64,000 nucleotides of DNA from Longimicrobium sp. (lineage in GTDB: Bacteria > Gemmatimonadota > Gemmatimonadetes > Longimicrobiales > Longimicrobiaceae): assembly GCA_036377595.1 (NCBI GenBank), contig DASUYB010000075.1, positions 1 through 64,000 on the forward strand. The letters are read 5' to 3'. The notes under the pieces are model-generated. The model did no database searches. It worked only from the letters and a program-made list of their open reading frames with translations, and was not told the origin of the DNA. Made by a program: the position numbers and the translations under genes. Shown one piece after another: positions 44,790 through 54,575 of this stretch. How positions within the stretch are numbered: position 1 is the stretch's first letter; every line of letters begins with the position of its first letter.

Positions 44790-45341
44790 ATGCCGCGAAT
44801 CGAGCCGCTGGAATACGAGCAGATGCCGCCGGACGCGCGCGCGGCGCACGACGAGCACCTGGAGGTCGCGCGCATCACCAACATGAAGCGCACGCTGCTG
44901 CACTCGGTGCCGGCGTTCGACGCGCTGATGACCTGGTACCGCCTGCGCGACACGGTGCGGCCGTTCCTGGGCGAGCGGCTGACCACCCTCTTCGCGCACG
45001 CGGTGTCGGCCGAGACGGACTGCCTGATCTGCTCGACCTTCTTCCGCCGCATCCTCGTCGACAGCGGCGAGAACCCCGATGCGCTGGAGATGGACGAGCG
45101 CGAGGCCGCCGTCGTCGCCTTCGGCCGCGCGCTGGCGCAGACGCCGCACCGCGTCCCCGACGCTCTTTATGCGCCCGTGGCGGCGTTTTTCGATGACGAG
45201 CAGATGGTGGCGCTGACGGCGTTCGGGGCGCTGATGGTGGCCACCAACGTGATCAACAACGTGCTGCAGGTGCCGCTGGACGACTATCTCCAGCCGTACC
45301 GGAAGCACCCCGCGGCGGAAGGGATCGGGGCGCATGGGTGA
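44790..45341 (+). CDS. Carboxymuconolactone decarboxylase/AhpD-like protein
   Basis: A 183-residue all-helical protein of the AhpD-like superfamily. The redox or proton-relay motif CLICSTFF (C-x2-C) lies in the central helix, preceded by the characteristic ERLTTLFAHAVSAETDC. AhpD members reduce peroxidase partners, while CMD members decarboxylate; the CxxC favours the former. Its last 8 nt overlap the next SDR gene, so the two are co-translated and probably act in one pathway. Confidence 0.82.
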   Translation: MPRIEPLEYEQMPPDARAAHDEHLEVARITNMKRTLLHSVPAFDALMTWYRLRDTVRPFLGERLTTLFAHAVSAETDCLICSTFFRRILVDSGENPDALEMDEREAAVVAFGRALAQTPHRVPDALYAPVAAFFDDEQMVALTAFGALMVATNVINNVLQVPLDDYLQPYRKHPAAEGIGAHG

Positions 45342-46137
45342 GTTCGGTGGGCGCGTGGCGTTCGTCACTGGCGCGGCGCACGGGCAGGGGCGCGCGGCCG
45401 CGCTGGCGCTGGCGAAGGAGGGCGCGAGCATCGCCGCGTTCGACGTGGCGCGGCCGCTGGCGTATCCCGGCTACGGGATGGGCACCGGCGAGGAGCTGGA
45501 CTCGCTCGTGCGCGAGTGCGAGGCCGCGGGGAGCAGCGCCGTCGCCTTCGCCGGCGACGTGCGCGACGATGGGGCCATCACCGCCGCGGTGGAGGGAACG
45601 CTCGAGCGCTTCGGGCGCATCGACATCCTGTTCAACAACGCGGGGATATGCGCGTACGGCCTGGCCCACGAGCTCTCCGAGGCCGAGTGGGACGCGATGC
45701 TCAACGTCAACCTCAAGGGGCCATGGATGGTCGCGCGCCGCATCATCCCCGTGATGATCGGGCAGAAGTCCGGCGTGATCATCAACAACTCGTCGGTGGC
45801 GGGATATCGGGGGATGAACCGGCTGAGCCACTACGCCGCCAGCAAGCACGGCCTGGTCGGGCTGACGAAGAGCTGGGCGATCGAGCTGGCGCCGCACGGC
45901 GTCCGCGTCGTCTCCATCCACCCCACCGGCGTCAACACGCCGATGAACGACGGCCTTGCCGAGCTGGAGGGGAAGACGGTCGAGGAGATCGCCGAGGCCA
46001 GCGCCGGCAACCTCCTCCCCGTCCCCTGGATCGAGCCCGAGGACGTGGCCGAGGCCGTCGTCTTCCTCGCCAGCGACCGCGCGCGCTTCGTCACCGGCGC
46101 GGGGCTGGTGGTGGATGCGGGGCTGCTCACGCGGTGA
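45334..46137 (+). CDS. Short-chain dehydrogenase/reductase
   Basis: The 267-residue SDR has TGAAHGQGRA as the cofactor glycine motif, NNAG, catalytic Ser in NNSSVAGYRG and YAASK (Tyr/Lys). Its opening (GRVAFVTGAAHGQGR) and the ELAPHGVRVVSIHPTGVNTPM block resemble the mycofactocin-coupled/carveol dehydrogenase-like SDRs, but no mycofactocin genes are seen, so ordinary NAD(P) use is equally possible. It overlaps the AhpD-like gene by 8 nt. Confidence 0.88.
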   Translation: MGEFGGRVAFVTGAAHGQGRAAALALAKEGASIAAFDVARPLAYPGYGMGTGEELDSLVRECEAAGSSAVAFAGDVRDDGAITAAVEGTLERFGRIDILFNNAGICAYGLAHELSEAEWDAMLNVNLKGPWMVARRIIPVMIGQKSGVIINNSSVAGYRGMNRLSHYAASKHGLVGLTKSWAIELAPHGVRVVSIHPTGVNTPMNDGLAELEGKTVEEIAEASAGNLLPVPWIEPEDVAEAVVFLASDRARFVTGAGLVVDAGLLTR

Positions 46138-46185
46138 GGTTCGCGGAGGGGTGATGCAGGTGCGTTGGTTGGGAGAGGCGGAACA

Positions 46186-46235
46186 ATGCGAGTGAACTCG
46201 CGGCTACAACGACACACAGTCCGCCTTCGCGGACT
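46186..46235. repeat. REP-like element, TCGCGGCTAC...AGTCCGC family
   Basis: ATGCGAGTGAACTCGCGGCT, then a spacer and AGTCCGCcttcGCGGACT. It lies 26 nt before the start of the truncated chagasin-like gene. Confidence 0.8.
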
Positions 46236-46260
46236 TCAACGGCTCATCCCTCCTGCGATC

Positions 46261-46416
46261 ATGCAACGTATCGGCTTCGTGGCTGGCTCGGTGGCACTCC
46301 TGGCGGCGTTCGGGTGCACGGCGCGCGAGTCCTTCAGCGACCCGTCGATGCCGATCGAGATGGCGCGCGGGGCGGAGTTCGACATCGCGCTGGAGTCGAA
46401 CCAGAGCACCGGCTAA
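46261..46416 (+). pseudogene. Truncated chagasin-like (I42) lipoprotein, copy 1
   Basis: The frame encodes a lipoprotein signal (GSVALLAAFGC, lipobox Cys) and the first third of an inhibitor I42/chagasin-like domain (MARGAEFDIALESNQSTG), then stops. It ends exactly at the conserved N-x-S/T-T/S-G loop, where the complete paralogue at 46863 reads HSTGYEW. The next gene's ATG is one base after the stop, so the missing C-terminal part was replaced by it. Confidence 0.75.
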
Positions 46417-46417
46417 G

Positions 46418-46798
46418 ATGGAATTCACGTTGTACGGCTTTGAGGTGTACACCTCGGAGGTTGACGACCGCTGCGTGGATTTCGTTGTGAGGCGTGACGG
46501 CGGACAGTTCTACGACGTTCAAGTGAAGTCTGTTCGAGGCTACAACTACATCTTCATCCCCAAAGAGAAGTTTCCAATCGCGCCGCACCGGTTGGTAGCC
46601 GTCGTGGTACTGCATCAGGACTCAGAGCCTGAACTGTACCTGATCCCGATCACGGCGTGGCTCGCACCGAACCAACTCCTCGTCAGCCGTGATTATGAGG
46701 GGTTGAAGAGCGAACCGGAGTGGGGGATCAACATCTCGCGGAAGAATCAGCCGCTGCTAGAGACCCATCGCTTCGAGCGCGTGATCGTGAGGCTTTGA
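46418..46798 (+). CDS. Small nuclease-fold protein (DUF4365-like)
   Basis: A 126-residue protein with a PD-(D/E)xK-like core: strand-rich start (FTLYGFEVYTSEVDDRC), then VDFVVRRDGGQFYDVQVKS, where Asp and the Q-V-K triad occupy nuclease-like positions, and later YLIPITAW and PEWGINIS. This resembles DUF4365-type proteins; enzymatic activity is unproven. GC content is lower than its neighbours. It starts one base after the broken inhibitor gene, so it looks like an insertion. No second domain or partner is adjacent. Confidence 0.6.
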   Translation: MEFTLYGFEVYTSEVDDRCVDFVVRRDGGQFYDVQVKSVRGYNYIFIPKEKFPIAPHRLVAVVVLHQDSEPELYLIPITAWLAPNQLLVSRDYEGLKSEPEWGINISRKNQPLLETHRFERVIVRL

Positions 46799-46862
46799 GT
46801 CTTCCTGTCCTAAAACTATGATGCTGCGCCACGATGGTTGATTTCCTACATCCTTCTCGATC

Positions 46863-47230
46863 ATGACCCGAATCCATCCCATCCTCCTGGCGGCTGTGCT
46901 CGCGCTGACCGCCGCGCGAGCTTCGACGATCCTGCGCAGCCGGTCGAGGTGCGCGCGGGGAGCGAGTTCACGCTTGCGCTGAAGGCGAACCACAGCACGG
47001 GCTACGAGTGGGTGCTGGCGGATTCGGCCGCGCTCGGCCGGCTGCGCCTAGTCTCGAAGGACTACACCATCCCGCGCCTAGACCGCGACCGCGACGGCGC
47101 CGGAGGCACCGAGCGCTGGGTCTTCCGTTCGGACGGTCCCGGTAACGGTGTGGTCGCCCTCGCCTACCTGCGCCCGGGAGAGACCACGCCGCCGGCCGAT
47201 TCGGCGCGCTTCCGCGTGACGGTGCGGTAG
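46863..47230 (+). pseudogene. Chagasin-like (I42) protein, frameshifted copy 2
   Basis: A signal peptide (HPILLAAVLALTAAR) opens at 46863 in one frame, but the inhibitor domain (VEVRAGSEFTLALKANHSTG, GGTERWVF, GVVALAYLRPG, ending FRVTV) continues in another; the two are joined near 46918, where copy 1 is in frame through TARESFSDPS. One base too many or too few would explain it. The domain has the I42 loops N-x-STGYEW and a C-terminal R-F-like strand, normally cysteine-protease inhibitory. A sequencing error must be excluded. Confidence 0.65.
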
Positions 47231-47362
47231 CCCGATCGTTTCATAAACGGTTGATTAGAAGCAGTCCGGAGCGGTTCCCCTGAACTGCAACAGGTGCTAT
47301 TCTCCGAGCGTCGCCGCCCACTCGGGGACGGCGCGAGAACGGATGCCACAGGGAGAGGCTCC

Positions 47363-47524
47363 ATGGAGAAGGTGAAGCTGAGCATGAGCGAGCTGGCGGT
47401 CGAGTCGTTCGAGATGGAGATCGAGCAGGCGCAGGGGACGGTGAACGCATTCGAGTTCGCGCCGACCGGGCGCACGCGCGACTGCCCCTGCATCGAGCTC
47501 ACCGGCCCCGCCTCGTGCGGGTGA
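47363..47524 (+). CDS. Orphan RiPP (pinensin-type lanthipeptide-like) precursor 1
   Basis: A 53-residue peptide with a leader containing ELAVESFEME and a GTV motif at residues 25-27, and a short C-terminal core with three cysteines (Cys41, Cys43, Cys52) plus Thr/Ser. The leader matches the second precursor at 53663 (ELSVTSF, RGTV). GGGAGAGG lies 5 nt before the ATG. No lanthionine synthetase or other maturation enzyme is in the window, so modification in trans is inferred. Confidence 0.7.
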   Translation: MEKVKLSMSELAVESFEMEIEQAQGTVNAFEFAPTGRTRDCPCIELTGPASCG

Positions 47525-47571
47525 GCGGCGGCGGCGTGGCGAGCTGACGCCCGCCGGCAGCGAGCGATGCG

Positions 47572-47596
47572 CAGGCCCGGCCAGTCGCCGGGCCTG
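47572..47596 (+). terminator. Terminator hairpin behind RiPP precursor 1
   Basis: CAGGCCCGG/CCGGGCCTG, a perfect 9-bp stem with a 7-nt loop, followed by TTCG. Confidence 0.65.
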
Positions 47597-47816
47597 TTCG
47601 CGTCTGATGCGCGTGGAGGATGTTTCCGAAGATTCCGTCGCGGAGGAGTCGGCAGCGGTGTGCTTCCAGCGGCGCGCCTTCTGCTGTATGGCGGCCCAAC
47701 CTTCATGCACCGGCGCCCGTCAGGGTAGCCCGTCTGGATATCTTTTGACCTGAACCGGGCGCAAACGCATGAATGGACCATCCTTCTGCGGACACCCATC
47801 ATCCGGGAGGCGATCC

Positions 47817-48665
47817 ATGGCACGCACGCGGCGCTCGAGCTCCAACCGTCCCAGCGGCACGGTCGTCCTCTCCGCCGGGCCGGCTCCGGGCGCGCCCGAC
47901 GGGAACGCATCTCCCCGCGAAGCGACCGAGTCTCCCGGCGAAGCGGCTGAATCTTCCCGCCAGGCGGTTGAATTGCTTCTCGCCGAGCTGGCGCCGGGTT
48001 CGCCGAGCGGAATCGGGCAGGCTTCCACCGCCATCCTCTTCCCCGAGGCGCCGCCACCGTGGCGGCTGGCGATCGGAACGCGGGTGCGATGGGCGACGCG
48101 TTCGGCGCGGCGGCTGCCGGCTGTGCTCCGGTTCACCGGGATCGCGCGCTCCGGCACGTACGCACGGCGGGCACGGAAGCGGGCCGCGCCGCCCGTCACC
48201 ACGCTCACGCTCCGCGACGAGAAGAAGGCCCACGTGCTGATCGCCGCCCACAACGCGGCGCGGGAGAGCATCGCCCGCTGGGAGGACCGCCTGTTCAGGG
48301 GCTCGCTGGCCTCGGCCGGCGCCATGCTGCTGGCCCCCGGATTCCTTCTCCAGAAGCCGGTGCCGGCGCGCGTCCATGGCGTGCTCGTGACCGCCATGCT
48401 CCTGTTCGGCGCGTTCGCGACCCTGTACCTGCTCCTGGCCGCGCGGGCGCGCGCCGAGCGCTGCACGGACCTGGCGCAGATCGAGGCTGCGCTGGGCTTC
48501 TCCGAGTCCGGCCGGTATCTCCGCGGGCGCAGGCTGGTGGGCTACCGGCCACGGCGGACGCGGGAGTGGGGCGCGCTTCCGCTCCTCGTGGGGCACAGCG
48601 TGGTCTGGCTGTTCGCCGTGTACGCCCTGCGTGCGTCCCTAGCCGCGTCCTTCCTCCCGCTCTGA
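47817..48665 (+). CDS. Membrane protein of unknown function
   Basis: I do not recognise this 282-residue protein. The first ~60 residues are Ser/Pro/Glu-rich and disordered with repeated 'SPGEA/SPREA' units. Three hydrophobic segments follow the middle charged part: ASAGAMLLAPGFLL, VHGVLVTAMLLFGAFATLYLLL and LLVGHSVVWLFAVYAL. A GGGAGG lies 7 nt before the ATG. The gene ends 39 nt before a hairpin. Confidence 0.65.
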   Translation: MARTRRSSSNRPSGTVVLSAGPAPGAPDGNASPREATESPGEAAESSRQAVELLLAELAPGSPSGIGQASTAILFPEAPPPWRLAIGTRVRWATRSARRLPAVLRFTGIARSGTYARRARKRAAPPVTTLTLRDEKKAHVLIAAHNAARESIARWEDRLFRGSLASAGAMLLAPGFLLQKPVPARVHGVLVTAMLLFGAFATLYLLLAARARAERCTDLAQIEAALGFSESGRYLRGRRLVGYRPRRTREWGALPLLVGHSVVWLFAVYALRASLAASFLPL

Positions 48666-48704
48666 CGCGCCCGTCCGCGGCTGGTTGCGTCGATCGAGAG
48701 TTCC

Positions 48705-48731
48705 GCCGACGGATGCCACGCGTCCGTCGGC
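48705..48731 (+). terminator. Hairpin terminator
   Basis: GCCGACGGA/TCCGTCGGC, a perfect 9-bp stem with a 9-nt loop, followed by GTTATTTCG. The downstream arm with its GTTAT tail (CGTCCGTCGGCGTTAT) recurs at 49345 before the mutase gene. Confidence 0.65.
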
Positions 48732-48744
48732 GTTATTTCGATCG

Positions 48745-48811
48745 CCGCCGCTCCGCTTGGGAACAGCGCGAGAACATGTACCACAGGGAGCTGTTTTGCT
48801 TCCACGGATGA
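48745..48811 (+). repeat. Decayed copy of the RiPP precursor leader region
   Basis: GCGCGAGAAC followed by ATGtaCCACAGGGAG resembles the 5' region of precursor 1 at 47333-47356 (GCGCGAGAAC, GATGCCACAGGGAGAGG). After it there is only a short peptide ending FCFHG-stop, so the coding part seems lost. It lies before the GNAT gene. Confidence 0.45.
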
Positions 48812-48859
48812 CGAACGCAGCGCTCGGCCCTGTGTTCGCCCTACGCGCAAGGAGAGCAC

Positions 48860-49315
48860 GTGACCGGGATTCTCTACCGCGAGGCGGGTCTGGTGGACGT
48901 GCCGCGGCTGGTCGGGCTTCCGCGTCGGTGCGAGGCTGGCGGCGACCCGCGGATGCTGGCGTACCTGGCCGGCGAGCATCATCCGCAGCAGGCGCTGCCC
49001 CTCCGCGTGCTGTGGATGGCCGAGGCGGAGGATGCGCCGGCCGGCTACATCGCCGGGCACCTGACGCGCCGGCTGGGATGCCAGGGCGAGCTGCAGTGGA
49101 TCTACGTCGTTCCCGATTACCGTCGCGCCGGCGTGGGGTCTAGACTGCTGGCGCTGCTGGCGGCCTGGTTCGTCGAGCACGGGGCCCGCCGCATCTGCGT
49201 GGACGTGGGCGACGATGCCGCGCGGCCGTTCTACCGGCGCCAGGGAGCGGTGGAGCTGAACCGCCACTGGATGGTGTGGGAGGACATCGGCGTCGTCCTC
49301 GGCAATTCGTCCTGA
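48860..49315 (+). CDS. GNAT family N-acetyltransferase
   Basis: The 151-residue protein has the acetyl-CoA binding motif A of GNAT enzymes: LQWIYVVPDYRRAGVGSRLL (Arg-x2-Gly-x-Gly), and the C-terminal GDDAARPFYRRQGAVE block. The acceptor is unknown. The GTG start has AAGGAGAG about 6 nt upstream. Confidence 0.85.
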   Translation: MTGILYREAGLVDVPRLVGLPRRCEAGGDPRMLAYLAGEHHPQQALPLRVLWMAEAEDAPAGYIAGHLTRRLGCQGELQWIYVVPDYRRAGVGSRLLALLAAWFVEHGARRICVDVGDDAARPFYRRQGAVELNRHWMVWEDIGVVLGNSS

Positions 49316-49415
49316 ACATCCCGGCGCGCTCGGATGCCGCGCGCGTCCGTCGGCGTTATGTTTGCCGCCCTGACGCAGTTCCGTACTTCGAGACTCTTGT
49401 ACTTTCGTACTGGCG

Positions 49416-51110
<1,695 letters not shown>

Positions 51111-51137
51111 GCGTCGCGCGAAGACTGGACGACGGCA

Positions 51138-51165
51138 GAGGGGGCCTGCGACCGCGGGCCCCCTC
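51138..51165 (+). terminator. Mutase terminator hairpin
   Basis: GAGGGGGCC/GGCCCCCTC with further inner pairs, just after the mutase stop codon. There is no T-run, so efficiency is uncertain. Confidence 0.65.
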
Positions 51166-51205
51166 GAGCGTTCAGGTGTGGATCCGGTGATCGCCCCGCG
51201 CGGGC

Positions 51206-51868
51206 TCACTGCGGCAGGAGCGTGCCGGCCACCGCCAGGAGGAGGAGAAGGCTGCCCACCGCGAACGCGGCGTAGTGCCGCCCGTCGAAGGAGTCGTCGG
51301 CACGGACGCCCCGGCGCGCGGCCATCGCGTTGATGCTCGCCTGGACGGGGAGGAGCGGGAGGAAGCCCACGAACGTGATCAGCGACCACGGATCGGGGAG
51401 CCGCCACGCGGCCGAAAGGAGGAAATAGGCGGCCCCGAGCGCGATGCTGCTCCACCCCACCTCCATCTGCTGGGCGAGCGCCTGGCGGTCGACCTCCTCG
51501 AACATCGAGTAGGCCCACAACGGCGCGAAGAACGCACGCCAGAACGGGCTGATGTCCTCGCCGGTCCGCGCGCGGACCCGCTTCCAGTTCCGATAGAACC
51601 AGTAGAGCTCGTACAGCCCGAGGGTGAAGATGGAGAGCAGCACCAGCTTGTGGATGGCCAGCGGGTGCAGCTCGTCCTCCGCCACGGCGGCCGGCGGCGC
51701 GAGATAGGGCGATTCGAGCGCGACCGCCGCACCGGGGTGCGCCGGCCAGGGAGCGGGAGTTTCGCGCGGCGGCGCGGCGGGCGCCCACAACGCGCTGCCG
51801 CAATGCACGCACACGTGCGCGGCGTCGGAGACTTGCCGCTGGCAGACGCGGCAGGTGACGAGAGCCAT
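51206..51868 (-). CDS. Zinc-ribbon membrane protein (DUF4234-like)
   Basis: The 220-residue protein starts with a zinc ribbon (CRVCQ...CVHCG, residues 6-23), then a proline-rich spacer and several transmembrane helices (LVLLSIFTLGLYELYWFYRNW, YFLLSAAWRLP, LITFVGFLPLLPV, FAVGSLLLLLAVAGTLL). The first helix block resembles DUF4234. Function unknown. It is convergent with the mutase gene. Confidence 0.72.
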   Translation of the reverse strand: MALVTCRVCQRQVSDAAHVCVHCGSALWAPAAPPRETPAPWPAHPGAAVALESPYLAPPAAVAEDELHPLAIHKLVLLSIFTLGLYELYWFYRNWKRVRARTGEDISPFWRAFFAPLWAYSMFEEVDRQALAQQMEVGWSSIALGAAYFLLSAAWRLPDPWSLITFVGFLPLLPVQASINAMAARRGVRADDSFDGRHYAAFAVGSLLLLLAVAGTLLPQ

Positions 51869-52046
51869 GGTTCGGACCCGGGTGTCGAGAGGTTGGCTGA
51901 GTGCGGGCAGGAGAGGAAGACGAGGCGGGATGGCACGTCGATCACGCGCCCATGGGCAATCTGGGCATTCGGCCGACTCCGCGCAATATGTTTAATGTCC
52001 GTATCGAGTCGGGCGGGGAGCCTGCGGAGCCATTCTGGAATCGGAC

Positions 52047-52080
52047 GCGGAGAACTCAGCGCCGGCGCTGAGTTCTCCGC
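52047..52080. repeat. Perfect 34-bp palindrome
   Basis: GCGGAGAACTCAGCGCC joined directly to its complement, with no loop. It is followed by CTCCGCGTCTCCGCGTGAGGC, which resembles the right arm of the 43551 element, so this is a partial member of that family at the end of the SRPBCC gene transcript. Confidence 0.75.
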
Positions 52081-52118
52081 GCCTCCGCGTCTCCGCGTGA
52101 GGCATTCCTTTTAGATAA

Positions 52119-52595
52119 TCAGCAGGGCTGGGCGATGCGGCCGAGGATGTCCGTCTCTTCTGCCGCGTGCTTCAGGGCGCGGACGCGCGCGGCGATGTCG
52201 CGGGTGAAGATGGCGGAGATGGCGCGGTCGAGCAGCGGGCGGAGGACGCGCCAGCGCGTGCGGAAGCTGTAGCGGAAGGTCACCCGCGTGCGCCCCTCTC
52301 CGGCCTCGTGGAAGATCCATGCGCCGGCGAAGCTCTCGAAGAAGAACGGGCCGCGCACCAGCTTCACCGCCACGCGCTCGGGCGGGACGACGGTGACGTA
52401 CTCCACCAGCATGCTCAGCCCGTTCTTCGCGCGCACCCACACGCGCACGCCCGGCGCCGGCCCGGTGGCGCCGTCCAGGAAGCGGAGGCCGCGCAGGAAC
52501 GGGTCCCATTCCAGCCGGATGTAGTAGTCCTGCGTCAGCGCGAACAGCGCCTCGCGCGGGGCGCGGATCTCCGCGGAGCTCTCGACGACGGGCAT
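52119..52595 (-). CDS. SRPBCC family protein
   Basis: A 158-residue START/polyketide-cyclase-like domain protein: ESSAEIRAPREALFALTQDYY at the start, then repeated strands (GVRVWVRAKNGLSMLVEYVTVV, GRTRVTFRYSF) and a C-terminal long helix (LDRAISAIFTRDIAARVRALKH). It should bind a hydrophobic ligand; no catalytic assignment is possible. It lies 38 nt after the RutE-like gene in the same direction. Confidence 0.82.
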   Translation of the reverse strand: MPVVESSAEIRAPREALFALTQDYYIRLEWDPFLRGLRFLDGATGPAPGVRVWVRAKNGLSMLVEYVTVVPPERVAVKLVRGPFFFESFAGAWIFHEAGEGRTRVTFRYSFRTRWRVLRPLLDRAISAIFTRDIAARVRALKHAAEETDILGRIAQPC

Positions 52596-52633
52596 GCGGT
52601 CCGGGTGCGGGTGGAATGGGCCGCGGCGACGCG

Positions 52634-53266
52634 CTACATGAGCGTGCAGGCTTCCTCGAACGCGAGCCGCGGGAGGCGCGGAAAGAGCTTCTCCGGGTCG
52701 CCGTGGCCCAGGTTCACCAGGAAGTTGGACTTCACGTGGCCCTGGGGAAAGAACTCCTGGTCGCACCCCTCGCATTCCTTCCCCGCGCCGAAGAACTCCT
52801 CGTCGACCCTGGCGTTGTCGAACCCCGACATCGGCCCGCAGTCCAGCCCCAGCGCTCGCGCCGCGATGATCAGGTAGGCGCCCTGCAGCGACGAGTTGCG
52901 CCGCGCCGTGGTCTCCACCAGCTGCGGATTGTTGGCGTAGAGGTTCGCCATCCCCGGGTTGTGCGGGAAGGTCTTGATCAGCTTGTGGTAGAAGAGGAGG
53001 TCGTAGGCGACGATGACCGTCACCGGCGCCGTCAGCGTCTTGTCGACGTTCGCCGGGGCGAGCGCGGGGCGCAGGCGCTCCTTCGCCGCCGGCGTGCGGA
53101 GGAACACGAAGCGCGCGGGGCCGGAGTTGGCCGCGGTGGGGCCCCACTTCACCAGGTCGTACAGCGCGCGCAGCGTGTCGTCGTCCACCGGCCGGTCCAG
53201 CCAGCTGTAGTGCGTGCGCGCCTCGCGGAACAGCAGGTCGAGCCCCGCGTCGTCCAGCCTCTCCAT
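52634..53266 (-). CDS. RutE/HadB-like nitroreductase family protein (malonic semialdehyde reductase-like)
   Basis: The 210-residue FMN-dependent nitroreductase-like protein begins at MERLDDAG, which has GGGGGAGG upstream. The [17 protein letters not shown] block, the [10 protein letters not shown] segment and the C-terminal [17 protein letters not shown] match the RutE subgroup, which reduces malonic semialdehyde to 3-hydroxypropionate in pyrimidine breakdown. Other rut genes are not seen, so another aldehyde or quinone substrate is possible. Confidence 0.85.
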   Translation of the reverse strand: MERLDDAGLDLLFREARTHYSWLDRPVDDDTLRALYDLVKWGPTAANSGPARFVFLRTPAAKERLRPALAPANVDKTLTAPVTVIVAYDLLFYHKLIKTFPHNPGMANLYANNPQLVETTARRNSSLQGAYLIIAARALGLDCGPMSGFDNARVDEEFFGAGKECEGCDQEFFPQGHVKSNFLVNLGHGDPEKLFPRLPRLAFEEACTLM

Positions 53267-53384
53267 CCCGTCCTCCCCCTGTCGTCGTTGCAACGCAGAA
53301 ACCGCGAACGGCGGGGGAGATGCAACATCCGCGCATGACTCCGTCGCAGCGCGGACCGCGCTTCTTCGGCCGGCGTGAACGCGA

Positions 53385-53409
53385 AAGGGCCTCCCGCGGG
53401 GAGGCCCTT
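53385..53409 (-). terminator. Terminator of RiPP precursor 2
   Basis: An 11-bp perfect stem AAGGGCCTCCC/GGGAGGCCCTT with a 3-nt loop, followed on the minus strand by TCGCG; it lies 24 nt after the precursor stop codon. Confidence 0.75.
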
Positions 53410-53432
53410 CGTGCCATCGGAAAGGCGATCGG

Positions 53433-53663
53433 TCAGCAGGGATCCATCGTGAACGGCACGCACGGATTCACGTCGCAGGTGGAGATGCAGCTCGCCACGC
53501 AGCTGATCTCGCACGTGGGCGCGCAGCTGAACCCGCAGGTGTCCGCGCAGGTGTTCCCACGCGTGGCGTCGTTGCCCACGACGGTACCACGGAGCCTCGG
53601 CACTCCGGTGGTGGCGAACGAGGTGACGGACAGCTCCTCCAGCTTCAGGGCGAGCTTCTTCAT
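53433..53663 (-). CDS. Orphan RiPP (pinensin-type lanthipeptide-like) precursor 2 with a cysteine ladder
   Basis: A 76-residue peptide. The leader has the [15 protein letters not shown] block and an RGTV motif at 25-28 shared with precursor 1. The core carries nine cysteines; seven fall at exact four-residue steps (39, 43, 47, 51, 55, 59, 63), each but the first preceded by Thr or Ser (for example [11 protein letters not shown]). Cys68 and Cys76 follow. This xx[S/T]C repeat gives alternating Cys and dehydratable residues suited to thioether crosslinks. No maturation enzyme is nearby. The start at MKKLALK is the standard leader start. Confidence 0.75.
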   Translation of the reverse strand: MKKLALKLEELSVTSFATTGVPRLRGTVVGNDATRGNTCADTCGFSCAPTCEISCVASCISTCDVNPCVPFTMDPC

Positions 53664-53885
53664 GGTGCGGCTCCCGGGACGGGGATGGAGAGAGGCGGGC
53701 CAGGCTGGTCCCGGCCCGGCTGAGATACCGCCGCGCGCGGAGCTTGGTTTCATCTCCCGCCCGTTTTCCCATCTCCGCTCACGTCCCGACGGCCGCGCCC
53801 GCGAGCCCCCACCCTGGCGCTTCGCGCCGGTCCCTCCCCCGAACAGCGCGGGGGAGGGACGGAGGCTCGCTGCACTCGCGGCCAA

Positions 53886-54575
53886 TCAGCGCATGGTTGG
53901 CTCGCGCGCGGGAAGGAGATCGCAGTACGCGAAGCGGCCGTCCCGAATCACCACCTCGCCGATGTCGCAGGCGACGGGGGAGCGGAAGCCCGGGCCGTGG
54001 GTGACGAAGGTGTGGAACTCGCCCTTCTCGCCGCAGGGGTCCACGGTCGCGGGGAGATCGGCCAGGAGCGCGGCGTCGTACGCGCGCCCGGCGAACGACG
54101 CGTCCAGCTGCGTGGTGTCGACGCAGACGAGCCGCGCCTGGAAGCCGCGGGCCACGAACTCGCGGGCGAGCGCGGCGGTGTCGCGTCCCCACAGCGGGAA
54201 GAGCGGCTCGAAGCCGAGGGGGGTGACGCGCTCCTCGCGGTACCGGCGCACGTCCTCCAGGAACAGGTCGCCGAACGCGATGCGCGTCGCGCCGAAGCGG
54301 CCACGCACGTCACCCAGCGCGGCGGCGAGCGCGGCCTCGTATTCGTCGTTGGAGCAGGCGGGGCGCAGCTCGAACTCGTGCAGCGGCAGCCCCAGCGCGT
54401 CGGCCTGCGCGCGCAGCAGCCCGCGGCGCACGCCGTGGATGGCGATGCGCTCGTACCCGCCCGTGACGCTGGTGAGCAGCACGATGGGATCGTACGCGCC
54501 GCAGGCTCGCAGCGCGTCCAGCGCCAGCGCGCTGTCCTTGCCGCCGCTCCAGCTCAGGATCAGGGGTTCGGGCAT
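53886..54575 (-). CDS. Dph6-related ATP pyrophosphatase family protein
   Basis: The 229-residue protein has the PP-loop SGGKDSALAL (residues 9-18) and later GDLFLEDVRRYREE and the C-terminal GEKGEFHTFV motif, as in bacterial diphthine-ammonia-ligase-like proteins. Since bacteria lack diphthamide, the real substrate is unknown; adenylation of an acid followed by amidation is the family chemistry. It is divergent from the aromatic operon leader. Confidence 0.82.
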   Translation of the reverse strand: MPEPLILSWSGGKDSALALDALRACGAYDPIVLLTSVTGGYERIAIHGVRRGLLRAQADALGLPLHEFELRPACSNDEYEAALAAALGDVRGRFGATRIAFGDLFLEDVRRYREERVTPLGFEPLFPLWGRDTAALAREFVARGFQARLVCVDTTQLDASFAGRAYDAALLADLPATVDPCGEKGEFHTFVTHGPGFRSPVACDIGEVVIRDGRFAYCDLLPAREPTMR

